Source of the DNA: Phycisphaerae bacterium
GTDB lineage: Bacteria > Planctomycetota > Phycisphaerae > Sedimentisphaerales > Anaerobacaceae
NCBI GenBank assembly: GCA_016782865.1
Contig: JADHXR010000024.1
Location: forward strand, 1-59,975
DNA length: 59,975 nucleotides
Direction of reading: 5' to 3'
Both the position numbers and the translations under genes were made by a program. Shown piece by piece: positions 18,597 through 27,949 of this stretch. Each line of letters begins with the position of its first letter. The first letter of the stretch is position 1. The notes below the pieces were generated by a model. It had not been told where the DNA came from, did not search any database, and saw nothing but the letters and a program-made list of their open reading frames with translations.

Positions 18597-18631
18597 TAGT
18601 ACGCACAACACAATACGCACGACGCAATCAA
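18597..18631. repeat. Heptanucleotide repeat tract
   Basis: Reads as consecutive 7-mers TAGTACG, CACAACA, CAATACG, CACGACG, CAATCAA, ending directly at the acuC stop codon. Two of these units also occur in the tract at 30990-31017. Confidence 0.6.
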
Positions 18632-19762
18632 CTAAAGTCCGTGAATTGGAAAGATGTTTGTCTTGATCAGCTCTATTGTTGACTCTATCGCGGGAATCAC
18701 GGTTTCACGTTGGGCATCGCTTACTGCGAGTTCCCTGTCCCGCAGGCCTCCCTGCCATTCGGTGCTCTCGAGCAGGACGCCGCCGATGGCGTGACTTATG
18801 TCCTCACTGTCGTCGGCATCGCAGAAAACACTCCAGGCCAGGGCCCATGCCCTGACGGTGTTTTCGACGTTGTATCCGCCGCCGCCAGTTGCGAGGATCG
18901 GTTTACCCAGGTCCATCAGATAATTTATGATCCGGGCATAAACATTGTTCGTAAGGCACAGATGCCCCAGGGGATCACCCGCCAGGGCATCGGCGCCCAA
19001 TTCGAAGACAATCACATCAGGATCATAAGCGGCTATCAACGGCGGGGCGATAGCGTCGAACGCCATCATGTAGGCGTCGTCATACGTCCCAATCGGAAGA
19101 GGAACGTTCACGCAGTAGCCCTTACCCTCGCCCTTGCCGATTTCATCCTCGAATCCGGTGCCGGGGAACAACGTCTTGGGATTTTGATGTAACGATATCG
19201 TCATGACGTCCGAGCGGTCGTAGAATGCGTCTGCAACGCCGTCGCCGTGATGAACGTCCACGTCCAGGTACAGCACCCGTTTTCGGTGCTCGGCCAACAC
19301 CGCACAGGCGAGCGCCACATCGTTGATGTAACAGAAGCCTGCGGCATGCTCGGGTCCGGCGTGGTGGTATCCCCCCGACGGATTGAAGGCAATATCGGCA
19401 TCGCCTGATAGCAGCATCCCGGCTCCTGTGAGAGTCCCTCCGGTAGCCAGGACCGCGTAATCATACAAGCCCATAAAGATCGGGCAATCCTCAGTGCCGA
19501 TTCCCATTCCCAGTGCTTCGGCGTCCCATTTCCCGTCGGCGGCGCTCTTCAAGGCGCGCAGATAGCGGCCCGTATGTAGCTTCTTGAGCACGACTCTCTC
19601 GGCCGGCACCGGCGCCACCTCGCTTCTGCCGGGGCCCGAGAGCAGCCCCATAGACCGCACAATCTTGTGGGTCCTTTGTCCCCTGACCGTGTTGAAGGGG
19701 TGCTCAGGCGGGTAACGGAATTTCTCGAGTTCCTGCGAATATATGAAAACTGCTTTTCTCAT
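18632..19762 (-). CDS. acuC: AcuC-like lysine deacetylase (histone deacetylase family)
   Basis: A 376-residue class I-type zinc deacetylase. Seen motifs: the active-site pair in GGYHHAGPEHAAGFCYINDVA, the metal ligands in YLDVDVHHGDGVADAF and in ELGADALAGDPLG, and the GGGGYN loop carrying the catalytic tyrosine. Length and sequence resemble the acetoin-utilisation protein AcuC, known in Bacillus to reactivate AcsA by removing acetyl from its catalytic lysine. It is the last gene of a five-gene operon with two GNAT-containing CoA transferases, and an acetyl-CoA synthetase gene lies 8 kb away. Its likely job is reversing their acetylation (inference). It follows the upstream gene by 24 bases. 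Confidence 0.93.
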   Translation of the reverse strand: MRKAVFIYSQELEKFRYPPEHPFNTVRGQRTHKIVRSMGLLSGPGRSEVAPVPAERVVLKKLHTGRYLRALKSAADGKWDAEALGMGIGTEDCPIFMGLYDYAVLATGGTLTGAGMLLSGDADIAFNPSGGYHHAGPEHAAGFCYINDVALACAVLAEHRKRVLYLDVDVHHGDGVADAFYDRSDVMTISLHQNPKTLFPGTGFEDEIGKGEGKGYCVNVPLPIGTYDDAYMMAFDAIAPPLIAAYDPDVIVFELGADALAGDPLGHLCLTNNVYARIINYLMDLGKPILATGGGGYNVENTVRAWALAWSVFCDADDSEDISHAIGGVLLESTEWQGGLRDRELAVSDAQRETVIPAIESTIELIKTNIFPIHGL

Positions 19763-19786
19763 GTTCAGGTGCTGCCTCTTTTCTTC

Positions 19787-21649
19787 CTATTCGTTCAATT
19801 CGTATGATATGCTGTAAACGTCCCCGTCAAATTCCGTACTCACTTCGTACCTGGAGTTGCGAAAGACGGCGAGCATGGGTTTGTTGATCGGCAGCACTTT
19901 GGCGTAGAAACGTCTGACGCCGCGTTTTTCGGCAATTTTTGTGATGTAGTCTAACAACAAAGTCCCCATTCCCTTCTGCTGCCATTCATCCTGCACAATG
20001 AAGGCCACTTCAGCGGCCCTGGTCTTCGGATCCAGAAAATACTGTGCAAGGGCCACGATCTGATCTCCCGAGATCCTGGGGACCGTGCCCACTATGGAGA
20101 TGTCCTGGCGATAGTCGACATTGGTCAACTGTTGGACGTCTTTGTGCGGAAACGCCATCGTATGAGTCATGTATCGTGTCCGGACGGATTTCTTGCTCAG
20201 TGAATACAGCATTTCCGACAGGGCCGGCTCATCGGTCGGTCTGACAGGCCTGAAGAATATCTGAGTGCCGTCATATAATGTGTCATAGCGCTCCAGCTCG
20301 TGAGGATATGGCACCTGGTCCCAGGCCAGCTCAATTTGGTCCTCGTAGATATACTTGCGCGCCTTTGCAGCTTGAATAAGCTGGTTCCTGAATTTAGGAT
20401 GCGCGATATTGATCAGATCCAGGCATCTTCTTCTGATGTTCTTGCCGTGAAGATGTGCAGTTCCATATTCGGTAACTACGTAATGGATATCGCCGCGGGT
20501 GGTCACTATCCCGGCCCCCTCGGTCAGAGCCGGCACAATCCGGCTGATCTGGCCGGCTTTCGCCGTGGATGGCATCGCAATTATTGCTTTGCCTCCTCTG
20601 CTGTGTGCGGCGCCGCGAATGAAATCAACTTGTCCGCCGATATCGCGGTAGAACTGATAGCCGGACGAATCGGCGCAGACCTGCCCGGTCAGATCGATTT
20701 CCAGTCCGACGTGAATCGCCGCTATTTTCTCATGCTGTCCGATGACATAGGGATCGTTCACGTACTCGGAAGGGTAAAACTCGAAGAAGGGGTTGTCGTC
20801 AACGTAACTGTAGAGACGTTGTGAGCCCATGCACAGGCTGGCTATGATCTTGCCACGGTCGATGGATTTCTTTGCACAGGTAATTGCACCACACTCGACG
20901 AGGTCTATGATCCAGTCGCTGAACATCTCCGTGTGAACGCCGAGATCCTTCTTGTTTCTCAGAGATTCGGCCAGGGCCTGAGGGATGAGCCCTATGCCGC
21001 ACTCAATTGTGCTTCCGTCATCAATTATTCGGGCGACATTCTGCCCGATCCGGCGCAGTGTCTCGTCAGGTCTGGGCACGGAAATCTCAAAAAGGCGCCC
21101 GTCGTGAGGCACCAGTATATCTATGCTGTCAACGTGAATGAAACAATCGCCGAATGTTCGAGGCATACAACTGTTGACTTGTGCAATGACGTACTTTGCA
21201 TTGGCGGCGGCGGATTTGACGATATCCACAGAGACCCCAAGACTGCACAGGCCGTTCACATCGGGCGGAGTCACAGTAATCAGCGCGACGTCCACAGGAA
21301 TCCGTCCCGTCTCGAACTGGCGGGGTATCTCCGACAGGAATATAGGGGTGTAATCCCCGATAGTTCTCTCCATGACATCCCGCCTGTTGTCTGCGATGAA
21401 GAAGCTGTTCATCTTGAACTTCTCTCGCAACTTTTTGTCAACGTCGGGAGCTGCGCCCATTGTCAGCAAACGCAGGATGTGGGCATCATGAATGTGGTCA
21501 GAGTACTCAATCAGAGCATCGATCAAATGTTGCGGCTGGCCGCAACCTGTTCCTATGAATATTGTGTTGCCAGGTTGGATCAACTTAACGGCCGCCCGAG
21601 CCGTTCCTGTCTTGTCCTTGTATTTCTGTTTCCAGTCAAATCCCTTCAT
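19787..21649 (-). CDS. Acetyl-CoA hydrolase/CoA-transferase fused to a GNAT acetyltransferase (copy 1)
   Basis: A 620-residue two-domain protein. Residues about 1-440 are a class I CoA-transferase of the acetyl-CoA hydrolase/4-hydroxybutyrate CoA-transferase type. They include GLEIDLTGQVCADS near 315-328, where the catalytic glutamate is expected (E317 is the candidate), and VVTEYGTAHLHGKNIRRR near 391-408. Residues about 460-620 are a GNAT domain: RPVRPTDEPAL start, AAEVAFIVQDEWQQKGMGTLL with the acetyl-CoA loop QQKGMG at 557-562, then NKPMLAVFRNSRY. One base separates it from the ADP-forming synthetase upstream, so the two are co-expressed. The GNAT half resembles Pat-type protein acetyltransferases. 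Substrates are unproven. Confidence 0.9.
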   Translation of the reverse strand: MKGFDWKQKYKDKTGTARAAVKLIQPGNTIFIGTGCGQPQHLIDALIEYSDHIHDAHILRLLTMGAAPDVDKKLREKFKMNSFFIADNRRDVMERTIGDYTPIFLSEIPRQFETGRIPVDVALITVTPPDVNGLCSLGVSVDIVKSAAANAKYVIAQVNSCMPRTFGDCFIHVDSIDILVPHDGRLFEISVPRPDETLRRIGQNVARIIDDGSTIECGIGLIPQALAESLRNKKDLGVHTEMFSDWIIDLVECGAITCAKKSIDRGKIIASLCMGSQRLYSYVDDNPFFEFYPSEYVNDPYVIGQHEKIAAIHVGLEIDLTGQVCADSSGYQFYRDIGGQVDFIRGAAHSRGGKAIIAMPSTAKAGQISRIVPALTEGAGIVTTRGDIHYVVTEYGTAHLHGKNIRRRCLDLINIAHPKFRNQLIQAAKARKYIYEDQIELAWDQVPYPHELERYDTLYDGTQIFFRPVRPTDEPALSEMLYSLSKKSVRTRYMTHTMAFPHKDVQQLTNVDYRQDISIVGTVPRISGDQIVALAQYFLDPKTRAAEVAFIVQDEWQQKGMGTLLLDYITKIAEKRGVRRFYAKVLPINKPMLAVFRNSRYEVSTEFDGDVYSISYELNE

Positions 21650-21650
21650 G

Positions 21651-23750
21651 TCATTTCTCTATGGTCATTCTGGCATCAACAGCAATGGCGGCGGTTCCTT
21701 TAGGGCCCACAACGTACGGGTTTATGTCAACCTCCTTAATCTGCGGAAATTCCGTGGCCAGTTGCGAAAGTCTCTGCAGCGCTTCGGCGATGGTTCCTGT
21801 GTCCACACCTTCCTCACCGCGCACTCCCATGAGCATTTGATAGGTCTTTGTGTTGACGAGCATCTGCAGTGCCTCTTCTGCCGTTAGCGGCGCCAGATAG
21901 AAAGACACGTCCTTGAGCACCTCGACCATGGTCCCACCCATGCCGAACATCATCAAGGGGCCAAATTGCGGTTCACGCTTCATTCCAAGGATGACCTCTT
22001 TTCCCCTTGTGACCATTTCCTGGACGAGTACGCCAAGCACCTCCACATCGGGCATCCTTCTGGGTATTCTGTACATCATCAGATCGAAAGCATCCATTAC
22101 CTGTTCGCGGCTTTCGAGGCCGAGCTTGACTCCGCCCACATCAGTTTTGTGGACTATTTGCGGTGACCAGATCTTCAACACAACGGGAAATCCCAATTTT
22201 TGAGCGATACTGGCCGCTTGTTCGGGGGTCGTGGCAACAGAGGCTTTCGGTGTTGTGAAACCGTACGCCTGAAGAATCTCCTTGGATGCCACTTCGCCGA
22301 TCTGGCAGGTGCCATGTCGCAAGTGTTTTTCGATTGTCGTTTCGGCCTTTCGCCGACTAACCGCAAAGAGTTCGACGATCCGTTTAGGTCGCGAACGCCA
22401 CCTGACGTATTCGGTTACGACCTTGATGGTATTGACAGCGGTCTCCGGAGAATCATAGCAGGGGACTTTCCCTTCTCTCAGAATCCTGGTCCCCTCCTCC
22501 ATCCTGCTGGCCCCGAGGAAGCAGGCAAGAATCAGTTTTCCGGGCTTTCGCTGCGATATTTTCACAACCCCCTCAGCGATTGCGGTCGGATCAGTCATTG
22601 CCTGGGGAGTCAATAGCACCAGGGCTATGTCGACGTCGGGATCATCGAGAGCCACGCTAAGTGCGAACTCGTACCTCTCGGCGAGGGCGTCGCACAAGAC
22701 GTCAACGGGGTTTTGCAGACTCGCAGCGGCCGGCAGGTTGGAGGCCAGTTTTGCTATCGTATCGTTAGACAGCCTGGCAAAATCCAGGCCTCGTCGCTCA
22801 ATTGCGTCCGTAGCCATGATTCCCGCTCCGCCGGCGTTGGTTATGACGGCAACTCTTGTTCCGGCCGGAAGCGGTTGATTGGCGAATGCCTGGATGTAAT
22901 CGACCTGCGACTTGAGGGAATCACAACGAATAATCCCCGCTCGCTTAAATAAGCATTCGTATGCAATGTCATCGCCGGCAAGGCTGCCGGTATGTGATGC
23001 CGCCGCTTTGGCGCCTGCCTGTGTGCCTCCGGGTTTCATCAGAAGTATCGGCTTTTCGTGTGAAATCGCCTCTGCCTGGCTTACAAAAGCACTGCCGTCG
23101 CCGATACTCTCGAGGTACCCGGCAATGACTTTGGTATGCGGGTCTTCTCCGAAGGCTTTGAGCACGTCCAGTTCGTCAACATCCGCCTTGTTGCCCACAC
23201 TGACGAGCCTGCTGAAGCCGATGCCGCTGGCGTTGGCCATATCAAGAACGGCGGCAAGCAGCGCGCCCGACTGGGAAAGATATCCTACGGTCCCCTCGGC
23301 CGGGAGCTTTCCGCCGAAACTGGCATTCAGCTTGTTTGCAGGGGCGATCACCCCGAGGCAGTTGGGGCCGATGAGTCTGATACCGGAGCGTTTTGCGATT
23401 TGAACAACCTGCTCCTCGAGCTCTCTGCCCTCTTTGCCGACTTCCTTGAAACCGGCGGTGATAACGATGACCGACTTGACCTTGATCTTCGCGCATTGCC
23501 GCATGACTGCAGGGACAATCCTGGCTGGAACGACAATTACCACCAGTTCGGGAACCTGGCCAATGGAAAGCAGGTCGGGATAACACTTCAAACCCTCGAT
23601 TGTGTCAGCCTGGGGATTGACCGGGAATATTTCGCCCTCGTATCCGGCCGCAATCATATTGGCCAATATCTCGTACCCGACTTTGCCCTTATGTTGCGAG
23701 ACACCGACCATCGCAACGGACTTGGGATTGAAAAAGCTCTCAAAGTTCAT
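21651..23750 (-). CDS. ADP-forming acyl-CoA (acetate-CoA) synthetase, fused alpha-beta (copy 1)
   Basis: A 699-residue NDP-forming enzyme interconverting acetyl-CoA, ADP and phosphate with acetate, ATP and CoA. Domain order: CoA-binding Rossmann (FFNPKSVAMVGVS), succinyl-CoA-synthetase-like ligase domains with GPNCLGV and YLSQSGALLAA, the phosphohistidine segment AAASHTGSLAG (H253), then a C-terminal ATP-grasp beta part starting near 485 with HKTDVGGVKLGL (H534) and MFGMGGTMVEVLKD. The start at 23750 matches the paralogue and avoids a TTG seven codons earlier. It carries no GNAT domain; in Salmonella-type Pat this same scaffold is fused to one. Here the GNAT is on the next gene. Confidence 0.92.
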   Translation of the reverse strand: MNFESFFNPKSVAMVGVSQHKGKVGYEILANMIAAGYEGEIFPVNPQADTIEGLKCYPDLLSIGQVPELVVIVVPARIVPAVMRQCAKIKVKSVIVITAGFKEVGKEGRELEEQVVQIAKRSGIRLIGPNCLGVIAPANKLNASFGGKLPAEGTVGYLSQSGALLAAVLDMANASGIGFSRLVSVGNKADVDELDVLKAFGEDPHTKVIAGYLESIGDGSAFVSQAEAISHEKPILLMKPGGTQAGAKAAASHTGSLAGDDIAYECLFKRAGIIRCDSLKSQVDYIQAFANQPLPAGTRVAVITNAGGAGIMATDAIERRGLDFARLSNDTIAKLASNLPAAASLQNPVDVLCDALAERYEFALSVALDDPDVDIALVLLTPQAMTDPTAIAEGVVKISQRKPGKLILACFLGASRMEEGTRILREGKVPCYDSPETAVNTIKVVTEYVRWRSRPKRIVELFAVSRRKAETTIEKHLRHGTCQIGEVASKEILQAYGFTTPKASVATTPEQAASIAQKLGFPVVLKIWSPQIVHKTDVGGVKLGLESREQVMDAFDLMMYRIPRRMPDVEVLGVLVQEMVTRGKEVILGMKREPQFGPLMMFGMGGTMVEVLKDVSFYLAPLTAEEALQMLVNTKTYQMLMGVRGEEGVDTGTIAEALQRLSQLATEFPQIKEVDINPYVVGPKGTAAIAVDARMTIEK

Positions 23751-23915
23751 GGAAACCGGCAGCCCTTCCAAACAGATGTCATATTTAGCTCAACAAATAT
23801 TCTACTCTATTCGTCCCATACCTGTAAAGCTTTCTATTGCCATGGACCGGTTTGGATGATTTGCCGGCACGGTGAACTCCGCAAGCGGGATGCTCCGAAC
23901 AGGGGGCTACTGCCC

Positions 23916-25784
23916 TTATTGTTGCTTATTCAAATCGTATGATATGCTGTAAACGTCCCCGTCAAACTCGGTGTTCACTCTGTACCCGGAGTTGTGAAAG
24001 ACCGCAAGCATTGGCTTGTTGGCCGGCAACACTCTTGCGTAGAACCGCTTGACGCCCCGTTGCCTGGCGATATCGGTAACATAATTCAACAGGAGAGTCC
24101 CCATCCCCTTTTTCTGCCATTCATCCTGCACGATGAAGGCAACCTCTGCCGCCTGCGTCTTCGGGTCCAGGAAATACTGAGCGATGGCAACGATCTCGTC
24201 GCCGGATGCCCCGGGGACTGTCCCCACGATTGAGATGTCCTGGCGGTAATCGATGTTGGTCAATTGCTGAACGTCCTTATGCGGAAACGCCATCGTGTGG
24301 GCCATGTATCGAGTCTGGACGGATCTCTCGCTCAGCGAATAGAGCATCTCCGACAGGGCAGGCTCATCGGTGGGCTTGACGGGTCTGAAGAATATCTGAG
24401 TGCCGTTGTGCAGTGTATCGTAATGCTCCAGCTCTTGAGGATAAGTCACCTGGTCCCATGCCAGCTCGATCTGGTCCTCATAGATATACTTTTGCGTTTT
24501 CGCGGCCTGTATGAGTTCGTTTCTAAACTTCGGATGTGCGATGTTGATCAGATCCATGCACCTTTTTCTAATGCTCTTGCCGTGAAGATACGCCGTGCCG
24601 AATTCAGTGACAACATAGTGGACATCACCGCGAGTCGTCACGACCCCGGCGCCTTTGGTCAGGGCCGGCACGATCCTGCTGACCTCGCCGTCCTTTGCGG
24701 TCGACGGCATTGCGATTATCGCCTTGCCTCCTCTGCTGCGCGCAGCGCCGCGGATGAAATCGACCTGTCCGCCAATGCCGCTATAGAACTTATAGCCCAG
24801 CGAATCGGCGCAGACCTGGCCTGTCAGGTCGATCTCCAGTCCGACGTTAATTCCCACCATCTTCTCGTGCTGACTGATGTTGAAGACGTCGTTGACATAT
24901 TCGGTGGGATGGAATTCGAAGAAGGGATTGTTGTCGATGTAATCGTACAGCCGTCGTGAGCCCATACAGAAGCTCGCGATGATCTTGCCTCGATTGAGGG
25001 ATTTCTTTGCACAAGTGATCGCGCCGCACTCGACGAGATCAATGATCCAGTCGCTGAACATTTCCGTATGTATACCGAGGTCTTTCTTGTCTTTGAGGAA
25101 CTCGGCCAGCGCCTGGGGGATGCGTCCTATGCCGCACTCGATAGTGCTGCCGTCCTCGACGAGCCTGGCGATATTCTGACCTATGCTTTGCAGCGTTTCA
25201 TCGGACTCAGGGATCGGAATCTCGACGATATCTTCATCATAGGGAACCAGCATGTCGATCTTATTGACGTGGACAAAGCAATTGCCAAAAGTCCGGGGCA
25301 TACGTTCGTTGACCTGCGCTATCACGTACTTGGCGTTGGCGGCCGCCGATTTAACGATATCCACCGAAACGCCCAGACTGCACAGGCCGTTCACATCCGG
25401 GGGCGCAACGCTTATCAGCGCGACGTCTACGGGAATTCTCCCGCTCTCGAATTCAGCCGGTATCTCGGACAGAAATATCGGCGTGTAGTCCCCAATGCCT
25501 CTCGAAAAAGCGTCCCTGACATTGTCGGCGATAAAGAAGCTGTTCATCTTGAACTTCTCACGGAACTTCTCATCGGCGTAGGGGGCCGTCCCCATGGTGA
25601 GAAGATGGACGATGTGGGCGTCATAGATTTTGTCGGCATGCTCAACCAATGCGTTGACAAGGTGCTGCGGTTGGGCGCAGCCGGTCCCTATGAATATGCT
25701 GTCGCCGGACTGGATCAATCTCATCGCCAGCAGTGCAGTCTTTATTTTGTCTTTATATATTTCTTTCCAGTCGAATTGGCGCAT
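23916..25784 (-). CDS. Acetyl-CoA hydrolase/CoA-transferase fused to a GNAT acetyltransferase (copy 2)
   Basis: A 622-residue paralogue of the protein at 19787-21649, collinear along its whole length and clearly similar in nearly every block. The CoA-transferase half keeps GLEIDLTGQVCADSLGYKF and VVTEFGTAYLHGKSIRKR. The GNAT half keeps AAEVAFIVQDEWQKKGMGTLL and NKPMLAVFHNSGY. Key residues are intact in both copies, so neither looks dead. It starts 14 bases after the stop of the paired synthetase at 25799. A 165-base gap separates it from copy 1 of the synthetase. The two copies probably differ in acyl specificity or in target proteins (inference). Confidence 0.9.
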   Translation of the reverse strand: MRQFDWKEIYKDKIKTALLAMRLIQSGDSIFIGTGCAQPQHLVNALVEHADKIYDAHIVHLLTMGTAPYADEKFREKFKMNSFFIADNVRDAFSRGIGDYTPIFLSEIPAEFESGRIPVDVALISVAPPDVNGLCSLGVSVDIVKSAAANAKYVIAQVNERMPRTFGNCFVHVNKIDMLVPYDEDIVEIPIPESDETLQSIGQNIARLVEDGSTIECGIGRIPQALAEFLKDKKDLGIHTEMFSDWIIDLVECGAITCAKKSLNRGKIIASFCMGSRRLYDYIDNNPFFEFHPTEYVNDVFNISQHEKMVGINVGLEIDLTGQVCADSLGYKFYSGIGGQVDFIRGAARSRGGKAIIAMPSTAKDGEVSRIVPALTKGAGVVTTRGDVHYVVTEFGTAYLHGKSIRKRCMDLINIAHPKFRNELIQAAKTQKYIYEDQIELAWDQVTYPQELEHYDTLHNGTQIFFRPVKPTDEPALSEMLYSLSERSVQTRYMAHTMAFPHKDVQQLTNIDYRQDISIVGTVPGASGDEIVAIAQYFLDPKTQAAEVAFIVQDEWQKKGMGTLLLNYVTDIARQRGVKRFYARVLPANKPMLAVFHNSGYRVNTEFDGDVYSISYDLNKQQ

Positions 25785-25798
25785 GTTAGTATCTCTTT

Positions 25799-27901
25799 CT
25801 AAACCTCTTCCACACTTATCCTGGCATCGACGGCGATGGGAGTCGTGCCCTCTGGCCCGACCATATACGGATTTATGTCCAATTCCTGAATCTGCGAAAA
25901 CTCCGTTACCAATTGTGAAAGCCGCTGTAAACCTTCGGCCAAAGCATCTACATCCACGCCTTCCTGGCCTCGCACTCCCTTGAGCATCTGATATGTCCTG
26001 GTCTTGACAAGCATATGCCTGGCCTCTTCGGCGGTAAGCGGCGCCAGGTAAAAGGCTATGTCCTTGAGCACTTCGACCATAGTCCCGCCCATCCCGAACA
26101 TCATCAGAGGCCCGAAATGGGGATCGCGTTTCATCCCGAGGATGACTTCTTTTCCACCGCTACACATTTCTTGTACAAGCACGCCGAGGATGTTTGCATC
26201 GGGCAGCTTCTTAGGTATCCGATACATCATCAGGTCGAAGGCGTCCTTTACTTCCTTGACACTTTTCAGTCCGATCTGGACTCCATCCACGTCGGACTTG
26301 TGCAGAATATCCGGGGACCAGATTTTCAGCACAACAGGGAATCCAAGCTGGGTAGCTATTGCCGCCGCATGCTCGGCCGTCGTCGCAATCGTGCCTTTCG
26401 GGGTGACAAATCCGTATGCTTCGAGAATCTCCTTTGCCTCGGCCTCACCGATTTCACGGAGTTTCTGCCTCAGGTGTCTGTCGACAATATTTTCGACTTT
26501 GCGGCGGTTGACCGCAAAAAGTTTCACCACCCGCTTGGGCCTGGAGCGCCACCGAGCGTAGTCAGCCATGACTTTAATTGTTGCAACAGCACGCTCCGAG
26601 GCGTCAATATGCGGAATTCCACCCTCTCGAAGAATTCTCACTCCCTCTTCAACTTTTGCGGCACCAAGGAAACATGACAAAATGGGTTTTGCGGATTTTT
26701 GCTGCGAAATTCTTACAATCGCCCGGGCTGTAGCCGCAGGTTCTGTCATGGCCTGAGGGGTGAGAAGCACGAGTACAACGTCCACGTTGGGATCATCGAG
26801 CGCGGCTTCAAGGGCGTGTTCATACCGATCGGCGAGTGCATCTCCCAAAACGTCAATAGGATTATACAAATTCGCCGCCGTTGGCAGCTTGGAGGATAGT
26901 CTTTCTATTGTCTCGTCGGTGAGCTTCGCAAAGGCAAGACCCTGCTGTTCGATAGAGTCGGTTGCCATGATCCCGGGCCCGCCTGCATTTGTAATAACAG
27001 CTACTCGCGGCCCCGCCGGGAGCGGCTGATTGGCAAGAGCCTGGGCGTAATCAAACTGCTGCCTTATTGAGCTGCACCGAATAATCCCGGCTCGTTCAAA
27101 TGCGGATTCGTAGGCGACTTCGGTGCCGGCAAGGCTACCCGTATGGGATGAGGCTGCTTTGGCTCCGGCTTCGGTGGCGCCGGATTTTATCAACAGGATT
27201 GGCTTGTCGTGAGAAATCTGTTCGGCTTGCCTGACAAATTGATTCCCATCACTGATACTTTCGAGATAGCCGGCAATAACTTTCGTATCAGCGTCCGAAG
27301 CAAACGCATCTATAACATCCAGTTCATCCACGTCGGCTTTGTTGCCTATGCTTACGAGCTTGCTGAAGCCGATTCCGCTGGCATTCGCCATATCGAGAAT
27401 CGCGGTCAGCAATGCCCCCGACTGAGACAGGTATCCTATGGATCCGACTGCCGGGAGATTTCCTCCGAAACTTGCGTTGAGCTTGTTCGCCGGGACGATC
27501 AAACCCAGACAGTTGGGACCGATCAACCGTATGCCCGCCTGTCTGGCGATTTGGGAAATCTTCTTCTCAAGCTCTCTTCCCTCTTCGCCGACTTCCTTGA
27601 ACCCTGCGGTGATTATTATGACCGACTTGACGCCAATCTTTGCGCACTGCTGCATGATGCCGGGGACGACCTTTGCCGGCACGACGATTATCACAAGGTC
27701 GGGCGTCTGACCGAGCGACTCGAGATCGCCGTGGCATTCGAGCCCTTCTATGGATTGCGCGTTGGGATTGATCGGAAAGATTCTCCCCTCGAATCCTGCA
27801 TCAATCATGTTCTTGAGGATCTCATAGCCGACCTTGCCTTTCTGCTGAGAGGCGCCGACGATAGCAACAGACTGTGGATTAAAGAAACTCTCAAAACTCA
27901 T
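25799..27901 (-). CDS. ADP-forming acyl-CoA (acetate-CoA) synthetase, fused alpha-beta (copy 2)
   Basis: A 700-residue paralogue of the 21651-23750 protein and first gene of the five-gene operon. The same domain order is present: CoA-binding (FFNPQSVAIVGAS), ligase (GPNCLGL, YLSQSGALLTA), the phosphohistidine segment AASSHTGSLAG, and ATP-grasp with MFGMGGTMVEVLKD. One conserved turn differs: HKSDVDGVQIGL has aspartate where copy 1 has glycine (HKTDVGGV), which may alter nucleotide or acyl handling. The ATG at 27901 begins MSFESFF, matching copy 1. A putative promoter lies at 27950-27978. Confidence 0.92.
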   Translation of the reverse strand: MSFESFFNPQSVAIVGASQQKGKVGYEILKNMIDAGFEGRIFPINPNAQSIEGLECHGDLESLGQTPDLVIIVVPAKVVPGIMQQCAKIGVKSVIIITAGFKEVGEEGRELEKKISQIARQAGIRLIGPNCLGLIVPANKLNASFGGNLPAVGSIGYLSQSGALLTAILDMANASGIGFSKLVSIGNKADVDELDVIDAFASDADTKVIAGYLESISDGNQFVRQAEQISHDKPILLIKSGATEAGAKAASSHTGSLAGTEVAYESAFERAGIIRCSSIRQQFDYAQALANQPLPAGPRVAVITNAGGPGIMATDSIEQQGLAFAKLTDETIERLSSKLPTAANLYNPIDVLGDALADRYEHALEAALDDPNVDVVLVLLTPQAMTEPAATARAIVRISQQKSAKPILSCFLGAAKVEEGVRILREGGIPHIDASERAVATIKVMADYARWRSRPKRVVKLFAVNRRKVENIVDRHLRQKLREIGEAEAKEILEAYGFVTPKGTIATTAEHAAAIATQLGFPVVLKIWSPDILHKSDVDGVQIGLKSVKEVKDAFDLMMYRIPKKLPDANILGVLVQEMCSGGKEVILGMKRDPHFGPLMMFGMGGTMVEVLKDIAFYLAPLTAEEARHMLVKTRTYQMLKGVRGQEGVDVDALAEGLQRLSQLVTEFSQIQELDINPYMVGPEGTTPIAVDARISVEEV

Positions 27902-27949
27902 AACAACGAACTGCCTTTCGAAATGAAACCATATCCCACAAAAGGAGGT

